Shown here one piece after another: positions 27,785 to 36,045 of a DNA stretch of 64,000 nucleotides. The translations under genes and the position numbers were made by a program. The notes under the pieces were generated by a model. It had not been told where the DNA came from. It searched no databases and saw only the letters and a program-made list of their open reading frames with translations. Position 1 is the first letter of the stretch. The number at the start of each line of letters is the position of its first letter. The DNA comes from Paeniglutamicibacter psychrophenolicus (GTDB lineage: Bacteria > Actinomycetota > Actinomycetes > Actinomycetales > Micrococcaceae), in assembly GCF_017876575.1 (NCBI RefSeq), contig NZ_JAGIOE010000001.1:3328443-3392442 (forward strand), in the 5' to 3' direction.

Positions 27785-27814
27785 TTGTGCACGGGCTTTC
27801 GGGCGTGGTATTTT
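27785..27814 (+). promoter_or_regulatory. Candidate sigma-70-type promoter
   Basis: TTGTGC and TATTTT are separated by 18 bp, about 40 bp upstream of the short leader ORF. It would transcribe the leader peptide and the patatin-like gene. Confidence 0.4.
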
Positions 27815-27853
27815 TGCGGTGACCGTGATCCATCGGCAGGAGGTGAGTCCCCC

Positions 27854-27913
27854 ATGAACGCAGTATCCATTCCGGGTGCTCCCCTGCAGTCCACGATCGC
27901 GCGACCTCGCTAG
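27854..27913 (+). CDS. Short leader peptide ORF upstream of patatin gene
   Basis: A 19-residue open frame (MNAVSIPGAPLQSTIARPR) preceded by a very strong ribosome site, GGAGGTGAG, eight bases before ATG. It ends 46 bp before the start of the patatin-like gene on the same strand. The ribosome site is better than that of the main gene, which argues that the frame is translated. It may be a regulatory leader peptide; the sequence has no run of one amino acid and no stall motif that I recognise. Confidence 0.55.
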   Translation: MNAVSIPGAPLQSTIARPR

Positions 27914-27959
27914 TCGCCACCGGGAGCGCCCCACAGGCACATCGCGAAAGGCGACTCCC

Positions 27960-28916
27960 ATGAATTCAACTCCCTTTACCACCAGGCATTACACCTTGCC
28001 CGCGCTCGACACCGCCCGGACCGTGCGCACCGCGAACGAACGGGCGCTGGTTCTCGGCGGCGGCGGATCGGCGGGCAATGCCTGGCTGATCGGCGTCATG
28101 GCCGGCCTCTTCGAGTCCGGCCTGGATGTGACCGATGCCGACGTGGTCATCGGCACGTCGGCCGGTGCCACGGCCGCGGCCCAGATCTCCGGCGCGAGCC
28201 CCACCCGGCTGCTGGCCGACATCCTGTCCGTTCAACCCCCGCAACGGACCGCTCCGCGTGGAGCCGGCAGCGGACGCGCTCCGAAGGGGCCGGCGTCCGA
28301 GCACCTGCGCAGGACGAGCGGGATCATTGCCGCCGCTGCGGATCCGGCCGACATGCGCCGCAGGATGGGCGCGGCGGCGCTCGAACTGGAGGCGGCGTCG
28401 GAGGACTCCGGGCAGGCGCGCTGGCGCGACACGGTCGCCGCAAGGCTGCCCGGCCGGCACTGGCCGGAGCGGACGGTCCTGATGACGGCGGTCGATGCCC
28501 GCACCGGGGAACCGGTCGTGTTCGACAGGCACAGCGGGGTCGACCTGGTGGACGCCGTGGCCGCCAGCTGTGCAGCCGCCACCGCGTACGGCATCGGCGA
28601 GGACCGGTTCATCGACGGCGGCTACCGGCGATCCAGCGAGAATGCCGATCTGGCGGCCGGCTGCGGGCGGGTGCTGGTGCTCTCCCCGCTCGGCGGGCGG
28701 ACCCGGCACCCATTGGAGTGGGGCATGGCCCTGGCCGTGCAGGTCGACGAGCTGCGCGCCGGCGGCAGCAGGGTCGAAACCATCCTGCCGGATGATGATT
28801 CCTTCGAGGCCTTCGGCAACAACATGATGGATCTGTCGGCCCGTCCACCCGCCGCCCGGGCCGGCTACGAGCAAGGCAGGGCGCTGGCCGGGCGGCTCGC
28901 CGAATTCTGGCGCTGA
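27960..28916 (+). CDS. Patatin-like phospholipase
   Basis: A 318-residue patatin-domain hydrolase with a Ser-Asp dyad. The oxyanion loop GGGGSAG is at residues 33-39, the nucleophile elbow GTSAG at 65-69 (Ser67), and the catalytic Asp in FIDGGYR. The family hydrolyses acyl esters of membrane lipids. No signal peptide is visible, so it is likely cytosolic. The start at 27960 follows GCGAAAGGCG; the frame is open further upstream through the leader region but without domain content. Confidence 0.87.
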   Translation: MNSTPFTTRHYTLPALDTARTVRTANERALVLGGGGSAGNAWLIGVMAGLFESGLDVTDADVVIGTSAGATAAAQISGASPTRLLADILSVQPPQRTAPRGAGSGRAPKGPASEHLRRTSGIIAAAADPADMRRRMGAAALELEAASEDSGQARWRDTVAARLPGRHWPERTVLMTAVDARTGEPVVFDRHSGVDLVDAVAASCAAATAYGIGEDRFIDGGYRRSSENADLAAGCGRVLVLSPLGGRTRHPLEWGMALAVQVDELRAGGSRVETILPDDDSFEAFGNNMMDLSARPPAARAGYEQGRALAGRLAEFWR

Positions 28917-28999
28917 CCGCCCACTCCCGGCGGCTCGCCGGTCCGTGCTCCGCGCGCCATATCCCGGCCCGGGCCCCGAAGCGGTGCAATACTGCTGGC

Positions 29000-29569
29000 A
29001 TGGACGAACATCGCGAAGGCTTAAAAACGGCACTTGTCATCATCAACATGCAGCAAGGCGTGATGGATTACTGCGTGCATCCCAAGAAGGTCGTCTCCCG
29101 CATCCAGGATTTGGTCTCCCGGGCCAGGGACACCGGAACGCCGATCTACTGGGTGCAGGACGAACGCGAATTCGAACGCCATTCAACCCCGTGGCGCCTG
29201 GCCGCCGGACTGGAACCGCAGGACGACGAGCACCGCATCTTCAAGTCCTACCGGGACGCCTTCACCGGCACCGGGCTGCATGCCTCGCTGATTGCCGAGG
29301 ACGTGGGACGCCTGGTGATCTGCGGCGCCCAGTCCGACTACTGCCTGCGCACCGCGGCCGGCCGTGCGGCCGCCATGGGCTACGACGTCACGGTGGTGCG
29401 CGATGCCCACACCACGGGCGCCGAGACCTTCGAGGGCCAGTCGCTGACCGGCGACCAGATCATCGCGCACACCAACGCGTACTTCGCCACTCTTGACTAC
29501 CCCAACCAGGATTTCTCGCTGATGCGCACAGACGAGGTCGCTTTCCGGCCCGTCACGGTGGACGACTGA
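29000..29569 (+). CDS. Isochorismatase-family protein with Asp-to-Asn change
   Basis: A 189-residue cysteine hydrolase-fold protein. The usual Asp-Lys-Cys triad is seen as Asn16 (in ALVIINMQQG, where Asp is normal), Lys82 (IFKSYRDAF) and Cys115 (GAQSDYCLRTAA). The cis-peptide region after GA is present. The Asn at the general-base position would be expected to lower or alter hydrolase activity. Relatives hydrolyse amides such as nicotinamide or isochorismate. It is followed by a decayed region. Confidence 0.8.
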   Translation: MDEHREGLKTALVIINMQQGVMDYCVHPKKVVSRIQDLVSRARDTGTPIYWVQDEREFERHSTPWRLAAGLEPQDDEHRIFKSYRDAFTGTGLHASLIAEDVGRLVICGAQSDYCLRTAAGRAAAMGYDVTVVRDAHTTGAETFEGQSLTGDQIIAHTNAYFATLDYPNQDFSLMRTDEVAFRPVTVDD

Positions 29570-29839
29570 CCTCTGCTTTCCAGGCGTCGAAACCCGGACT
29601 GGCGTTCCCCCCAGTTCCTATTGCCGCGCACCCGCAGCGGGAGTATAAACGTGGGGTATGGGGAGTTGCCGACGAGACGGTCGAGCTGTTTTTGCGGGCT
29701 CCCCGAACGGCAGCCCGGGAAGCGGGGCCAGCCATGGCCGGCAGCAGGTTGGAAAACCAGAAACTGCCCGGGAGCGGACATGCCAACTTCCGCCCGTAAG
29801 CTTTGGAGCGTACCCGGTTAGGTGGACACGAAGCTGGTC
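29570..29839. other. Intergenic stretch without recognised gene
   Basis: Short frames on both strands with no family resemblance. It precedes the nuclease pseudogene and may include its destroyed 5' part. Confidence 0.35.
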
Positions 29840-30514
29840 GGTGCGGCCCTTGGCCGCCGGGTGCCTCATCCAGAATGCCCACATCGATGGGGCTACCCTG
29901 AAGCGGACAGCCGGGCAGGCATCCCTCTCGTCAAGGACCCCGTATTTCGGCCGAGTTCCAGGGTGGGAACGAGCTCTACAGCGGCGATCTCCCGGATCAC
30001 GGTCATCTGGCCCGTCGGGCAGACTTGCTGTGGGCGGGGATGCCCAAGGCCGAACGCGCCAATAGGGACTCGTTCTTCTTCACCAACGTCACCCCGGAAA
30101 TGGACGATTTCAACCAAAGCAGCAAGAACGGGGTGTGCGATCGAATCGAGGACGCGGTGTTCTCCGACGTCGGCATCGAGGACCTGAAGGTCAGCGTATT
30201 CGGCGGACTGGTGTTCCAAGTCGATGACCGCCTGTACCGAGGAATTCGGCTGCCACGCAAGTACTGAGAAGATCGTCTCGTTCGTTGAACAAGGGAATCT
30301 GAAGAGCCGGGCGTTCCTACTCACCCAGAATTTGAACCAGCTCGAGGCACTTGAACTCGACGAATTCCGGGTTGTCCACGTCCCCGTCGCCGAAGTCGAG
30401 GAGCGCACACTCCTGCGGTTCGCGGACGCGTTGCGCACCGCGGACACTTTTGCGGGACCCGAAGCCATTGGGGACCGGCCACCGCTGAAGAATCTCGCCG
30501 AAATCCCTTGGTGA
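29840..30514 (+). pseudogene. Frameshifted DNA/RNA non-specific endonuclease
   Basis: Pieces of one NUC-domain endonuclease lie in order but in different frames. AHIDGATLKR (near 29880) matches the family's VNIDG entry segment. ISAEFQGGNELYSGDL, then DHGHLARRADLLW, follow in a second frame (29944-30035). FFFTNVTPEMDDFNQSS continues to a stop at 30267. A third frame resumes at once with EKIVSFVEQGNLKSRAFLLTQ and LELDEFRVVHVPVAEVEER, ending at 30514. The catalytic DRGH motif reads DHGH. Frameshifts and motif damage show loss of function. Intact relatives are metal-dependent nucleases, often secreted or fused to trypsin-like proteases. Confidence 0.75.
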
Positions 30515-30634
30515 CTGGAGGATATGGCGCGCTGACTTGTCGGCATGACGAGGCGTGCCCCATATCGACACCCAGCGGGACGGGAGGGACCGAATCGCCC
30601 CGGGTCTCATGGAGGGTGTTGATTCCTTGAAAGG

Positions 30635-31250
30635 ATGAGCATCAAGGCACCACCCAGAAAGTATCCCGATGATCTTTGCCAGCGGGCAATTCGCCTCGTG
30701 ATTGTCACCCAGAAAAACCCTGCTGACCGGCGGGGAGCTTGCAGCAGGATTGGCGCGTAGCTGGGCATCGCGGCGGATACCATCTGTGGCCGAGTTCGCA
30801 CGGTGGCGATTGACCAGGGTGTACGTCCTGGAACGACTACCGATGATGCGCCCTGCTGGTCGAGTTGGAGTGGGAGGTCACCGAGTTGCGGTGGGTGAAT
30901 GCGATCCTGAAGTCTGCGTCGGCTTTCTTTGCGGCGGAGTTCGACCGCCCCTCACAACGATGATTGAGTTCATCGACCGGCATTGCAAGAATGCGGCGTC
31001 GAGCCGATCTGCAGGCAGCTGCCGATCGCCTCCTCCAGGTACTGCGCAGCCACGGCACGCGCCCAGTCGAAGCGGGCCGTCAGCGACGCTGTGATGACGG
31101 AGAAGATCAACCAAGTGCACCAGGAAAACCACGGCGTTGAAGGGGCCAAGAAGGTCTATGCGGCCCTGAACCGTTCCGGCCACAAGGTGGATAGGTGCAC
31201 GGTGGTGCGGTTCATGCGTCGTGTTGGGCACCACTGCAGCTTGTCGGCCA
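30635..31250 (+). mobile_element. IS3-family transposase remnant (orfA and start of orfB)
   Basis: A degraded IS3-type element. The orfA part begins at ATG 30635 with a KYPDDLCQRAIRLV segment, then after an in-frame stop and frameshifts shows LGIAADTICGRVR and LEWEVTELRWVNAILKSASAFFAAEF, the coiled helix that ends IS3 orfA proteins. The orfB part follows with EFIDRH, GVEPICRQLPIA and a fragment with NHGVEGAKKVYAALNRSGH and RFMRRVG, equivalent to the N-terminal HTH of the transposase. The DDE catalytic core is absent, and no clear terminal inverted repeats were found. It is inactive. Confidence 0.75.
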
Positions 31251-31255
31251 GGTTC

Positions 31256-31786
31256 TTAATTTGACCCAAAGTCAATCCATCCTCGTACCAAAACTGACAC
31301 TACGTCGCAGCTGACTCGTTGCTCGTAAGCTTCCTGTGCCCTTGCGTCGCTCATGTCACGCAGGGCTTGGTCGAAACCGGGAAGAGCAGTTTCTATCCCA
31401 GGGCAGGAATCCCCTATTTCCTTTATTTGGGCATCAGTCAGTTTGCTCCGCGCTTCTGCGGGCGCCGGCGATGGCATCGTTCCATCACCACTGGCTGACT
31501 GCGTTGGTGAACCAACAGAAGATTCTGGGGATGTGGGCATGGTGTCGGAGGGCAGCGGACCAGTGGGGCTGTTGGGAGGAGTCTGCGTAGGTTGCGTATT
31601 GTCCGCCGTTGCAGACTGACCTGTGACGTTCGTTGTGGATCCTGTGGTTGGAGAGGGTTGCTGCTGACCGGGTGAGCATCCAGCCAGGCCGAAGCCCAGC
31701 AAGGCAACGATAGCAAGTAGGAACAAGTGTGAATGGGCCCGCTTTTGGTGCCTTCCACTTTTAGGAGTACTTGCTGACTGATTCAT
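31256..31786 (-). CDS. Secreted lipoprotein of unknown function
   Basis: A 176-residue protein with a basic N-terminus, a hydrophobic helix near residues 20-35 and a lipobox LAGC. It should be exported by Sec and lipid-anchored. A Ser/Thr/Pro-rich linker spans about residues 38-110. The C-terminal 65 residues hold two Cys (GDSCPGIE and VSCDVVSVL) that may form a disulfide. No family is recognised. Base composition is less GC-rich than neighbours, which suggests transfer. It abuts the IS3 remnant, so its 3' flank may have been rearranged. Confidence 0.7.
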   Translation of the reverse strand: MNQSASTPKSGRHQKRAHSHLFLLAIVALLGFGLAGCSPGQQQPSPTTGSTTNVTGQSATADNTQPTQTPPNSPTGPLPSDTMPTSPESSVGSPTQSASGDGTMPSPAPAEARSKLTDAQIKEIGDSCPGIETALPGFDQALRDMSDARAQEAYEQRVSCDVVSVLVRGWIDFGSN

Positions 31787-31988
31787 TGGACGGCCATTTC
31801 TTTGGTGTGACCCGCTTTATTTCTAACGGAAGAATACGCTTCCGCGTGTGAAGCGACAATGGGTGTGGGCCCCTACCGGGCACCCCGGGACGAAGGTAGA
31901 GTTCTGGGTACTCGACAGCCAGCAGATGCTGCTCCCGGAGCCACGGCTTCCGGATCGCGGCGCACACCACCTGACGAAGGAGCCACCG

Positions 31989-33278
31989 ATGTTCGACCCA
32001 GACAAGAAGCTCACAACCGCCGCAGTTCCGGTTCCCGGACGCTTCGTGGTGGTCTTCGATGCCCCCGGTTCGGCCGGGGCTGCCCGCTTCGGCGCCAGGG
32101 CCTTGCAGGACGAGGTGCCCTCCGTGCTGGAGCAGCAAGGCTTCGGCCTGGAAACCTACTTCCCGCGGCTCGGCGTCGCGGTCGTCGACGGGGAATTGGA
32201 GCAGATGGGCGAACTGCTCGCCCGCTGCACAGCCGAGGGCATGCCGATGAACATCGTCCCGGAAATGCTCTACCGGATCCTGCCGGCATTCCACGACTAC
32301 ACCACTGGCGGCGTTACCCCGGCTCCTTCCTCAACACCTGCCTTCGTCGACACCGCGGAGCTGACTTGGGGCGTGCAGGCGGTGCTCGCCGCCGAGTCCG
32401 GGTACACCGGGGCCGGCATCCGGGTGGCGGTGCTGGACACCGGCTTCGACGCGGAGCACCCCGATTTCGTCGGACGCGACGTCACAACCGCATCCTTCAT
32501 CGACGGCGAGGACTCGCACGACGGGCACGGGCACGGCACGCACTGCATCGGCACTTCCTGCGGGCCACGCACCCTGGAAGGAGCCCGCGGCTACGGCGTC
32601 GCCCCGCAGGCCTCCATCTATGCCGGCAAGGTGCTCAGCAACGAGGGCTCCGGTTCGGACACCGGCATCCTGGCCGGGATCGACTGGGCCCTGCAAAACG
32701 ACTGCCACATCATTTCCATGTCCCTCGGTGCCGATGTGCGCCAGGTCCACCCGCCCTATGTCGCCGCGGGGCGCCGGGCGCTGGAGCGCGGCACGCTGAT
32801 CATCGCGGCGGCCGGCAACAACGCGCGGCGCTCGGCCGGGGATCCGGGATTCGTCGGGGCACCTGCCAACAGCCCCTACATCATGGCCGTCGGAGCGCTG
32901 GATTCCGCGCTGGACGTCGCCAACTTCTCGGCACGCACCCTGCCGGGACGCGGCGGCCAGGTGGACATCGCAGGCCCCGGAATCAAGGTCTATTCCTCGT
33001 GGCCGATGCCCAACCGCTACAACACCATCAGCGGGACCTCGATGGCCACCCCGCACGTCGCCGGGGTCGCCGCACTGCTCAGCCAGGCCACGGGATTCCG
33101 CGGCCGCGAGCTCTGGGCGGAGCTGGCCCAGCAGGCCCAACGCCTGGAACGGCCCTCTGTTGATGTCGCGGCAGGCCTTACCCGGGCCCCGGAACCGGCC
33201 GAGACCCCGGCGGTTCCCGCCCCGGAGGAGCCCGCGGCGGGGGACGAATCCCCGGAGAGCTATTACGGCCATGGATGA
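31989..33278 (+). CDS. S8 subtilisin-like serine protease
   Basis: A 429-residue subtilase. The catalytic triad is clear: Asp150 in VAVLDTGFD, His182 in HGHGTHCIG and Ser351 in SGTSMATPHVAG; the oxyanion Asn lies in AAAGNNARR. About 120 residues precede the catalytic domain, without a convincing signal peptide, so it may act in the cytosol or leave by another route. The start at 31989 has AAGGAGCCACCG upstream. The last eight bases overlap a small I9-like gene, implying coordinated production. The Pro/Glu-rich C-terminus is probably disordered. Confidence 0.9.
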   Translation: MFDPDKKLTTAAVPVPGRFVVVFDAPGSAGAARFGARALQDEVPSVLEQQGFGLETYFPRLGVAVVDGELEQMGELLARCTAEGMPMNIVPEMLYRILPAFHDYTTGGVTPAPSSTPAFVDTAELTWGVQAVLAAESGYTGAGIRVAVLDTGFDAEHPDFVGRDVTTASFIDGEDSHDGHGHGTHCIGTSCGPRTLEGARGYGVAPQASIYAGKVLSNEGSGSDTGILAGIDWALQNDCHIISMSLGADVRQVHPPYVAAGRRALERGTLIIAAAGNNARRSAGDPGFVGAPANSPYIMAVGALDSALDVANFSARTLPGRGGQVDIAGPGIKVYSSWPMPNRYNTISGTSMATPHVAGVAALLSQATGFRGRELWAELAQQAQRLERPSVDVAAGLTRAPEPAETPAVPAPEEPAAGDESPESYYGHG

Positions 33279-33537
33279 CTCCCCGGGCCTGCCCCCGCAG
33301 CAGACCGTCACCTTCATCGTCACCGTCCAGGACGCCTACCTGGAACGGATCAAGGAGGTCACGAAGGAACTGGAGACGGCCGGGCTGAAGATCGACCGGG
33401 TGCTGGGCACGCTCGGCCAGGTCGTGGGGCACGCCAAGGATTCGGGGCGTAACCAGCTGGCCGGGGTGCGTGGAGTTGAGTCGGTCGTGCCAGAGCGCCG
33501 CCTCGGGATCGGCCCGCCCGAAAGCGACGTCCAATAG
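33271..33537 (+). CDS. Small inhibitor-I9-like protein coupled to the protease
   Basis: An 88-residue protein starting inside the end of the protease gene. TVTFIVTVQDAYLERIKEVT, then AGLKIDRVLGTLGQVVG and LAGVRGVESVVPERRL, follow the beta-alpha-beta-beta-alpha-beta order and the VxxVExD/E-type ending of subtilisin propeptides (inhibitor I9). A free-standing version next to an S8 protease suggests an intermolecular chaperone or inhibitor. Small proteins of this kind are sometimes mislabelled as aldolase. The assignment is by pattern only. Confidence 0.6.
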   Translation: MDDSPGLPPQQTVTFIVTVQDAYLERIKEVTKELETAGLKIDRVLGTLGQVVGHAKDSGRNQLAGVRGVESVVPERRLGIGPPESDVQ

Positions 33538-34102
33538 CCCAGGGGCACACAGGGGCCTCGGCGTTGCCCGTTGCGTGTTCCGGGATTCGACGGGACGCGG
33601 GGCCGTCGATGTCACCGGCGCGTCGAGTGGATGGCCCGCAGGTGCCCCTGAACCCGAAGCCTTTGGACTCATGGGCCGATCCTGCGCGAACCGACGACCG
33701 CCGTGGTGGGCCGCCTGGGTGGGAATCCCCGTCCTGCCGCCGTTGTCCCTCGGTATCGGACGCATCGATGACGCGGCGGGCGATCTTCGGTGAAATGATC
33801 GGGAGACGGAGTCCGCGATGGCCCGGTGCTGCCGGGAAACCGATTCGTCGCCGGAAAGGCGTTGCAGAACCACGCACCGTACGTGCGGGAGTCGGCTTGG
33901 TCCGCGGCAATGCCGGGTCAATGCGCGTACCCGGCGGCGCACTCAACCCGTTCGCCGGCGGTTCCTGACCGAACCAACACACCCGGACCCTCGCCGCCGA
34001 GCATCATGCCAATCCGGGAACCTCGTGCGGTGCGTTTGACCCGGCACCGGGAGTATTCTGGAAATCACCAGGCAATCGCTCGACTCGCCGAGGTGCATTC
34101 GG
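33538..34102. other. Intergenic stretch without recognised gene
   Basis: About 565 bp between the protease pair and the FHA gene. Frames of 70-200 codons exist on both strands, but they are Arg/Pro-rich, mutually overlapping and without family resemblance. The upstream part may be decayed coding DNA; the last part should contain the promoter of the FHA gene. Confidence 0.4.
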
Positions 34103-34906
34103 ATGGGCAAAAATTCACACGACGATCGGCCCATCCTCTTCGTGCTCGACCCAAACGGAAATCGTGGTCGGCGGGTGACATTTTCCGGCAGTTCGCTGCA
34201 GGTGGGCCGTGAAGCGGGTTCCGGCCTGCTGCTGGACAGTCCTGATGTCAGCCGGAGGCATGCGGTGCTGTGGCAAGAAGGAAACCAAATTTTCGTCGAT
34301 GACCTGGGTTCCACGGCAGGAACCACGGTGAACGGGACCCGCCTGTACGGACCGCAGGTGCTGTGTGCCGGAGACATCGTCACCTTCGCGTCGACTCGCC
34401 TCGAAGTTGGCAAGGCGCCCGGTTCACCACAACGCCAGGAACTGGGTCCGTCCCCGCGCCACGATGCTGCCACCGCTGCGAGAACGCGGTTTGACGTTGG
34501 AGATCAGCGCGCGGACTCCATCAACAATATTGGTGGAAACCAGTACAACCTCCAGATTCTTGAGGAACGCCGCAGCCTGCTCCTTGACGTGGCCGCCACA
34601 AAAACCCGGGCCCGCTGGATTTTGTTGTCGGGTTTCCTTATCGCACTGGCCGGTGCGTCCTTCTTCGCGGCCGGAATCATTCGGTTCCTCATGGCCGTGG
34701 CCGACGCGGCAAGCACCGGCGAAGCACCCGACATCTTCATTGATCCGTTCGGGGTTGAGATCCTCGGACTTCCATCCGGCCTGGCCGGCTGGGCGGTGGC
34801 GGGCCTCGGGATGGTCCTGATGCTCGTTGGAGGCGTGCTGCACCTTGTCGCCATCGCGCGGCAAAAGCGCGTGGATCGCGAGCTGCCGCTTCCACCGCAT
34901 CCGTGA
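34103..34906 (+). CDS. FHA-domain membrane protein with NNIGGNQ motif
   Basis: A 267-residue protein. The N-terminal FHA domain (about residues 10-102) has VGREAGSG, SRRHAVLW and DLGSTAGTTVNG, the phosphothreonine-binding loops. A linker ends in the short motif SINNIGGNQYNL (139-150), which recurs in the next gene. Two membrane helices follow at about 171-198 and 226-250, with a short basic tail. GAGGTG lies seven bases upstream of the start. The protein could link Ser/Thr kinase signalling to the 129-residue partner at the membrane. The motif resembles short amyloid-like or oligomerisation motifs, but this is a guess. Confidence 0.75.
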   Translation: MGKNSHDDRPILFVLDPNGNRGRRVTFSGSSLQVGREAGSGLLLDSPDVSRRHAVLWQEGNQIFVDDLGSTAGTTVNGTRLYGPQVLCAGDIVTFASTRLEVGKAPGSPQRQELGPSPRHDAATAARTRFDVGDQRADSINNIGGNQYNLQILEERRSLLLDVAATKTRARWILLSGFLIALAGASFFAAGIIRFLMAVADAASTGEAPDIFIDPFGVEILGLPSGLAGWAVAGLGMVLMLVGGVLHLVAIARQKRVDRELPLPPHP

Positions 34907-34923
34907 ACCCCTAAGGACACAAG

Positions 34924-35313
34924 ATGAGTTTCAATATTGGGAACCAAACAGCCGGCGTGGTCAACAACGTGGCCGGGAACCAGTGGATCTATGGGGACCA
35001 GCGGGGAAAAGCTGTGGGCACCGGCGCTGTTCGCGAGGCGGTGCGAAAGTTGCGCGGTGCCGTCGATGACGTCGCCCTCGACGACGCCACGTCCGTTGCC
35101 GTGTCCGCGGGCCTGGTCGAGATCGAATCCGAACTCGAGGCCCAGGAACCAGAGCGCTCCCGCGTCAGGGATGCGCTGGAGAAGGTGACGGTGCTGTTGA
35201 CCTCGGCAGGCGCAATTGCTGCGGCCGGGCAAGCACTGGTCGGACCCATTACGTCGGTGGCCTCTTGGGTCGGAAGCTGGGGCCCCGCCGTGGCCCACCT
35301 TCTACGCGTCTAG
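34924..35313 (+). CDS. Small helical protein with N-terminal VNNVAGNQ motif
   Basis: A 129-residue protein, 17 bp after the FHA gene. Residues 1-28 are Gly/Asn/Gln-rich (IGNQ…VNNVAGNQWIYGDQ). Residues 33-95 form charged amphipathic helices (VREAVRKLRGAVDDVA, ESELEAQEPERSRVRDALEKV), followed by a hydrophobic C-terminus (TSVASWVGSWGPAVAHLL). Similar layouts, a short GNQ-type motif plus a four-helix bundle, are seen in many actinobacterial proteins of unknown role. The shared motif suggests direct interaction with the FHA protein. Confidence 0.7.
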   Translation: MSFNIGNQTAGVVNNVAGNQWIYGDQRGKAVGTGAVREAVRKLRGAVDDVALDDATSVAVSAGLVEIESELEAQEPERSRVRDALEKVTVLLTSAGAIAAAGQALVGPITSVASWVGSWGPAVAHLLRV

Positions 35314-35328
35314 CGGGAACACACGGCA

Positions 35329-35352
35329 GCCCGCGCCGGACTGCCTGCGGGC
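35329..35352. terminator. Hairpin between convergent genes
   Basis: GCCCGC and GCGGGC enclose a 12-base loop, 15 bp after the stop of the GNQ-motif gene and before the end of the convergent RiPP-like cluster. It may serve both directions. No T-run is obvious. Confidence 0.4.
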
Positions 35353-35466
35353 CCCTCCACGGTTGGTGGAACTCAGCGATCCGGCCTGCACTTCGGGCGT
35401 ATTACTAAGCCGGTTGCCCGGATGTTGTGTAGCAACACAGACGAAGGGCAGGGGTGCCCGGGCAAA

Positions 35467-36045
35467 CTATGGACGCACGCAACGGACCGATAGATGCACG
35501 CCTGTCTCGTCGGACCAGATGGCGGTTTCGAAGGCGCCATCGCCCAATGGGACGGCCGCTGTTCCGGACATGAGGTCTCGGGGATCCCGGTTCAGTCGCA
35601 CGGTTGTTGTCTGCCCAACGGCGTTGGGCCGATGGCCGGCCGCCGCGAGGAGCGCCCCTTCAAGGACGGCGACTTCGTGCAGGAGCGTGCCCGATGGTGA
35701 ATTCCGGGTGACGATCCGGGCGAACTCCGCGGCCTCGGATTCGAAGTACAACGATCGGGGCGGCGTTGCACTCCAAAATTCGGCCACAAGCCGACTCAGG
35801 AGTTCGGGGTCGCCGACGTCGAAGGTTCTGGGCAGCAGGGTCAGCAGCTTGGTGAGGCGCCAACCCTCGTGCAGCTTGCGGGCCAAGGCCATGCCGGCGT
35901 CCAGCCCCTGGGACTGCAGCCGCTCCCGCTCAAGCCCCGTCAGACGAGCGGCCAGGTCGCCAAAATCACCTCTGGAATAGGCCCATGCCCGGCGGGAATC
36001 CCTGAGCATGGCCAGCTGGGCTTCCTGATACGCGGCCAGGCTCAC
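35467..36045 (-). CDS. MNIO partner protein (RiPP-type cluster)
   Basis: A 192-residue protein with no named family that I can assign. It starts within the stop of the DUF692 gene (ATGA). The N-terminal 50 residues are helical (YQEAQLAMLRDSRRAWAYS), and the rest mixes helices with strands at the C-terminus (GQTTTVRLNRDPRDLM, ETGVHLSVRCVRP). Size, position and coupling match the partner subunits (MbnC, TglI and similar) that bind the leader peptide for MNIO enzymes. Function as substrate-recognition subunit is inferred from context. Confidence 0.65.
   Translation of the reverse strand: MSLAAYQEAQLAMLRDSRRAWAYSRGDFGDLAARLTGLERERLQSQGLDAGMALARKLHEGWRLTKLLTLLPRTFDVGDPELLSRLVAEFWSATPPRSLYFESEAAEFARIVTRNSPSGTLLHEVAVLEGALLAAAGHRPNAVGQTTTVRLNRDPRDLMSGTAAVPLGDGAFETAIWSDETGVHLSVRCVRP

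Noticed and set aside
33178-33982. Two minus-strand frames of about 200-250 codons
   Set aside because: They overlap the end of the protease and the I9-like gene and show no domain; Arg/Pro-rich.
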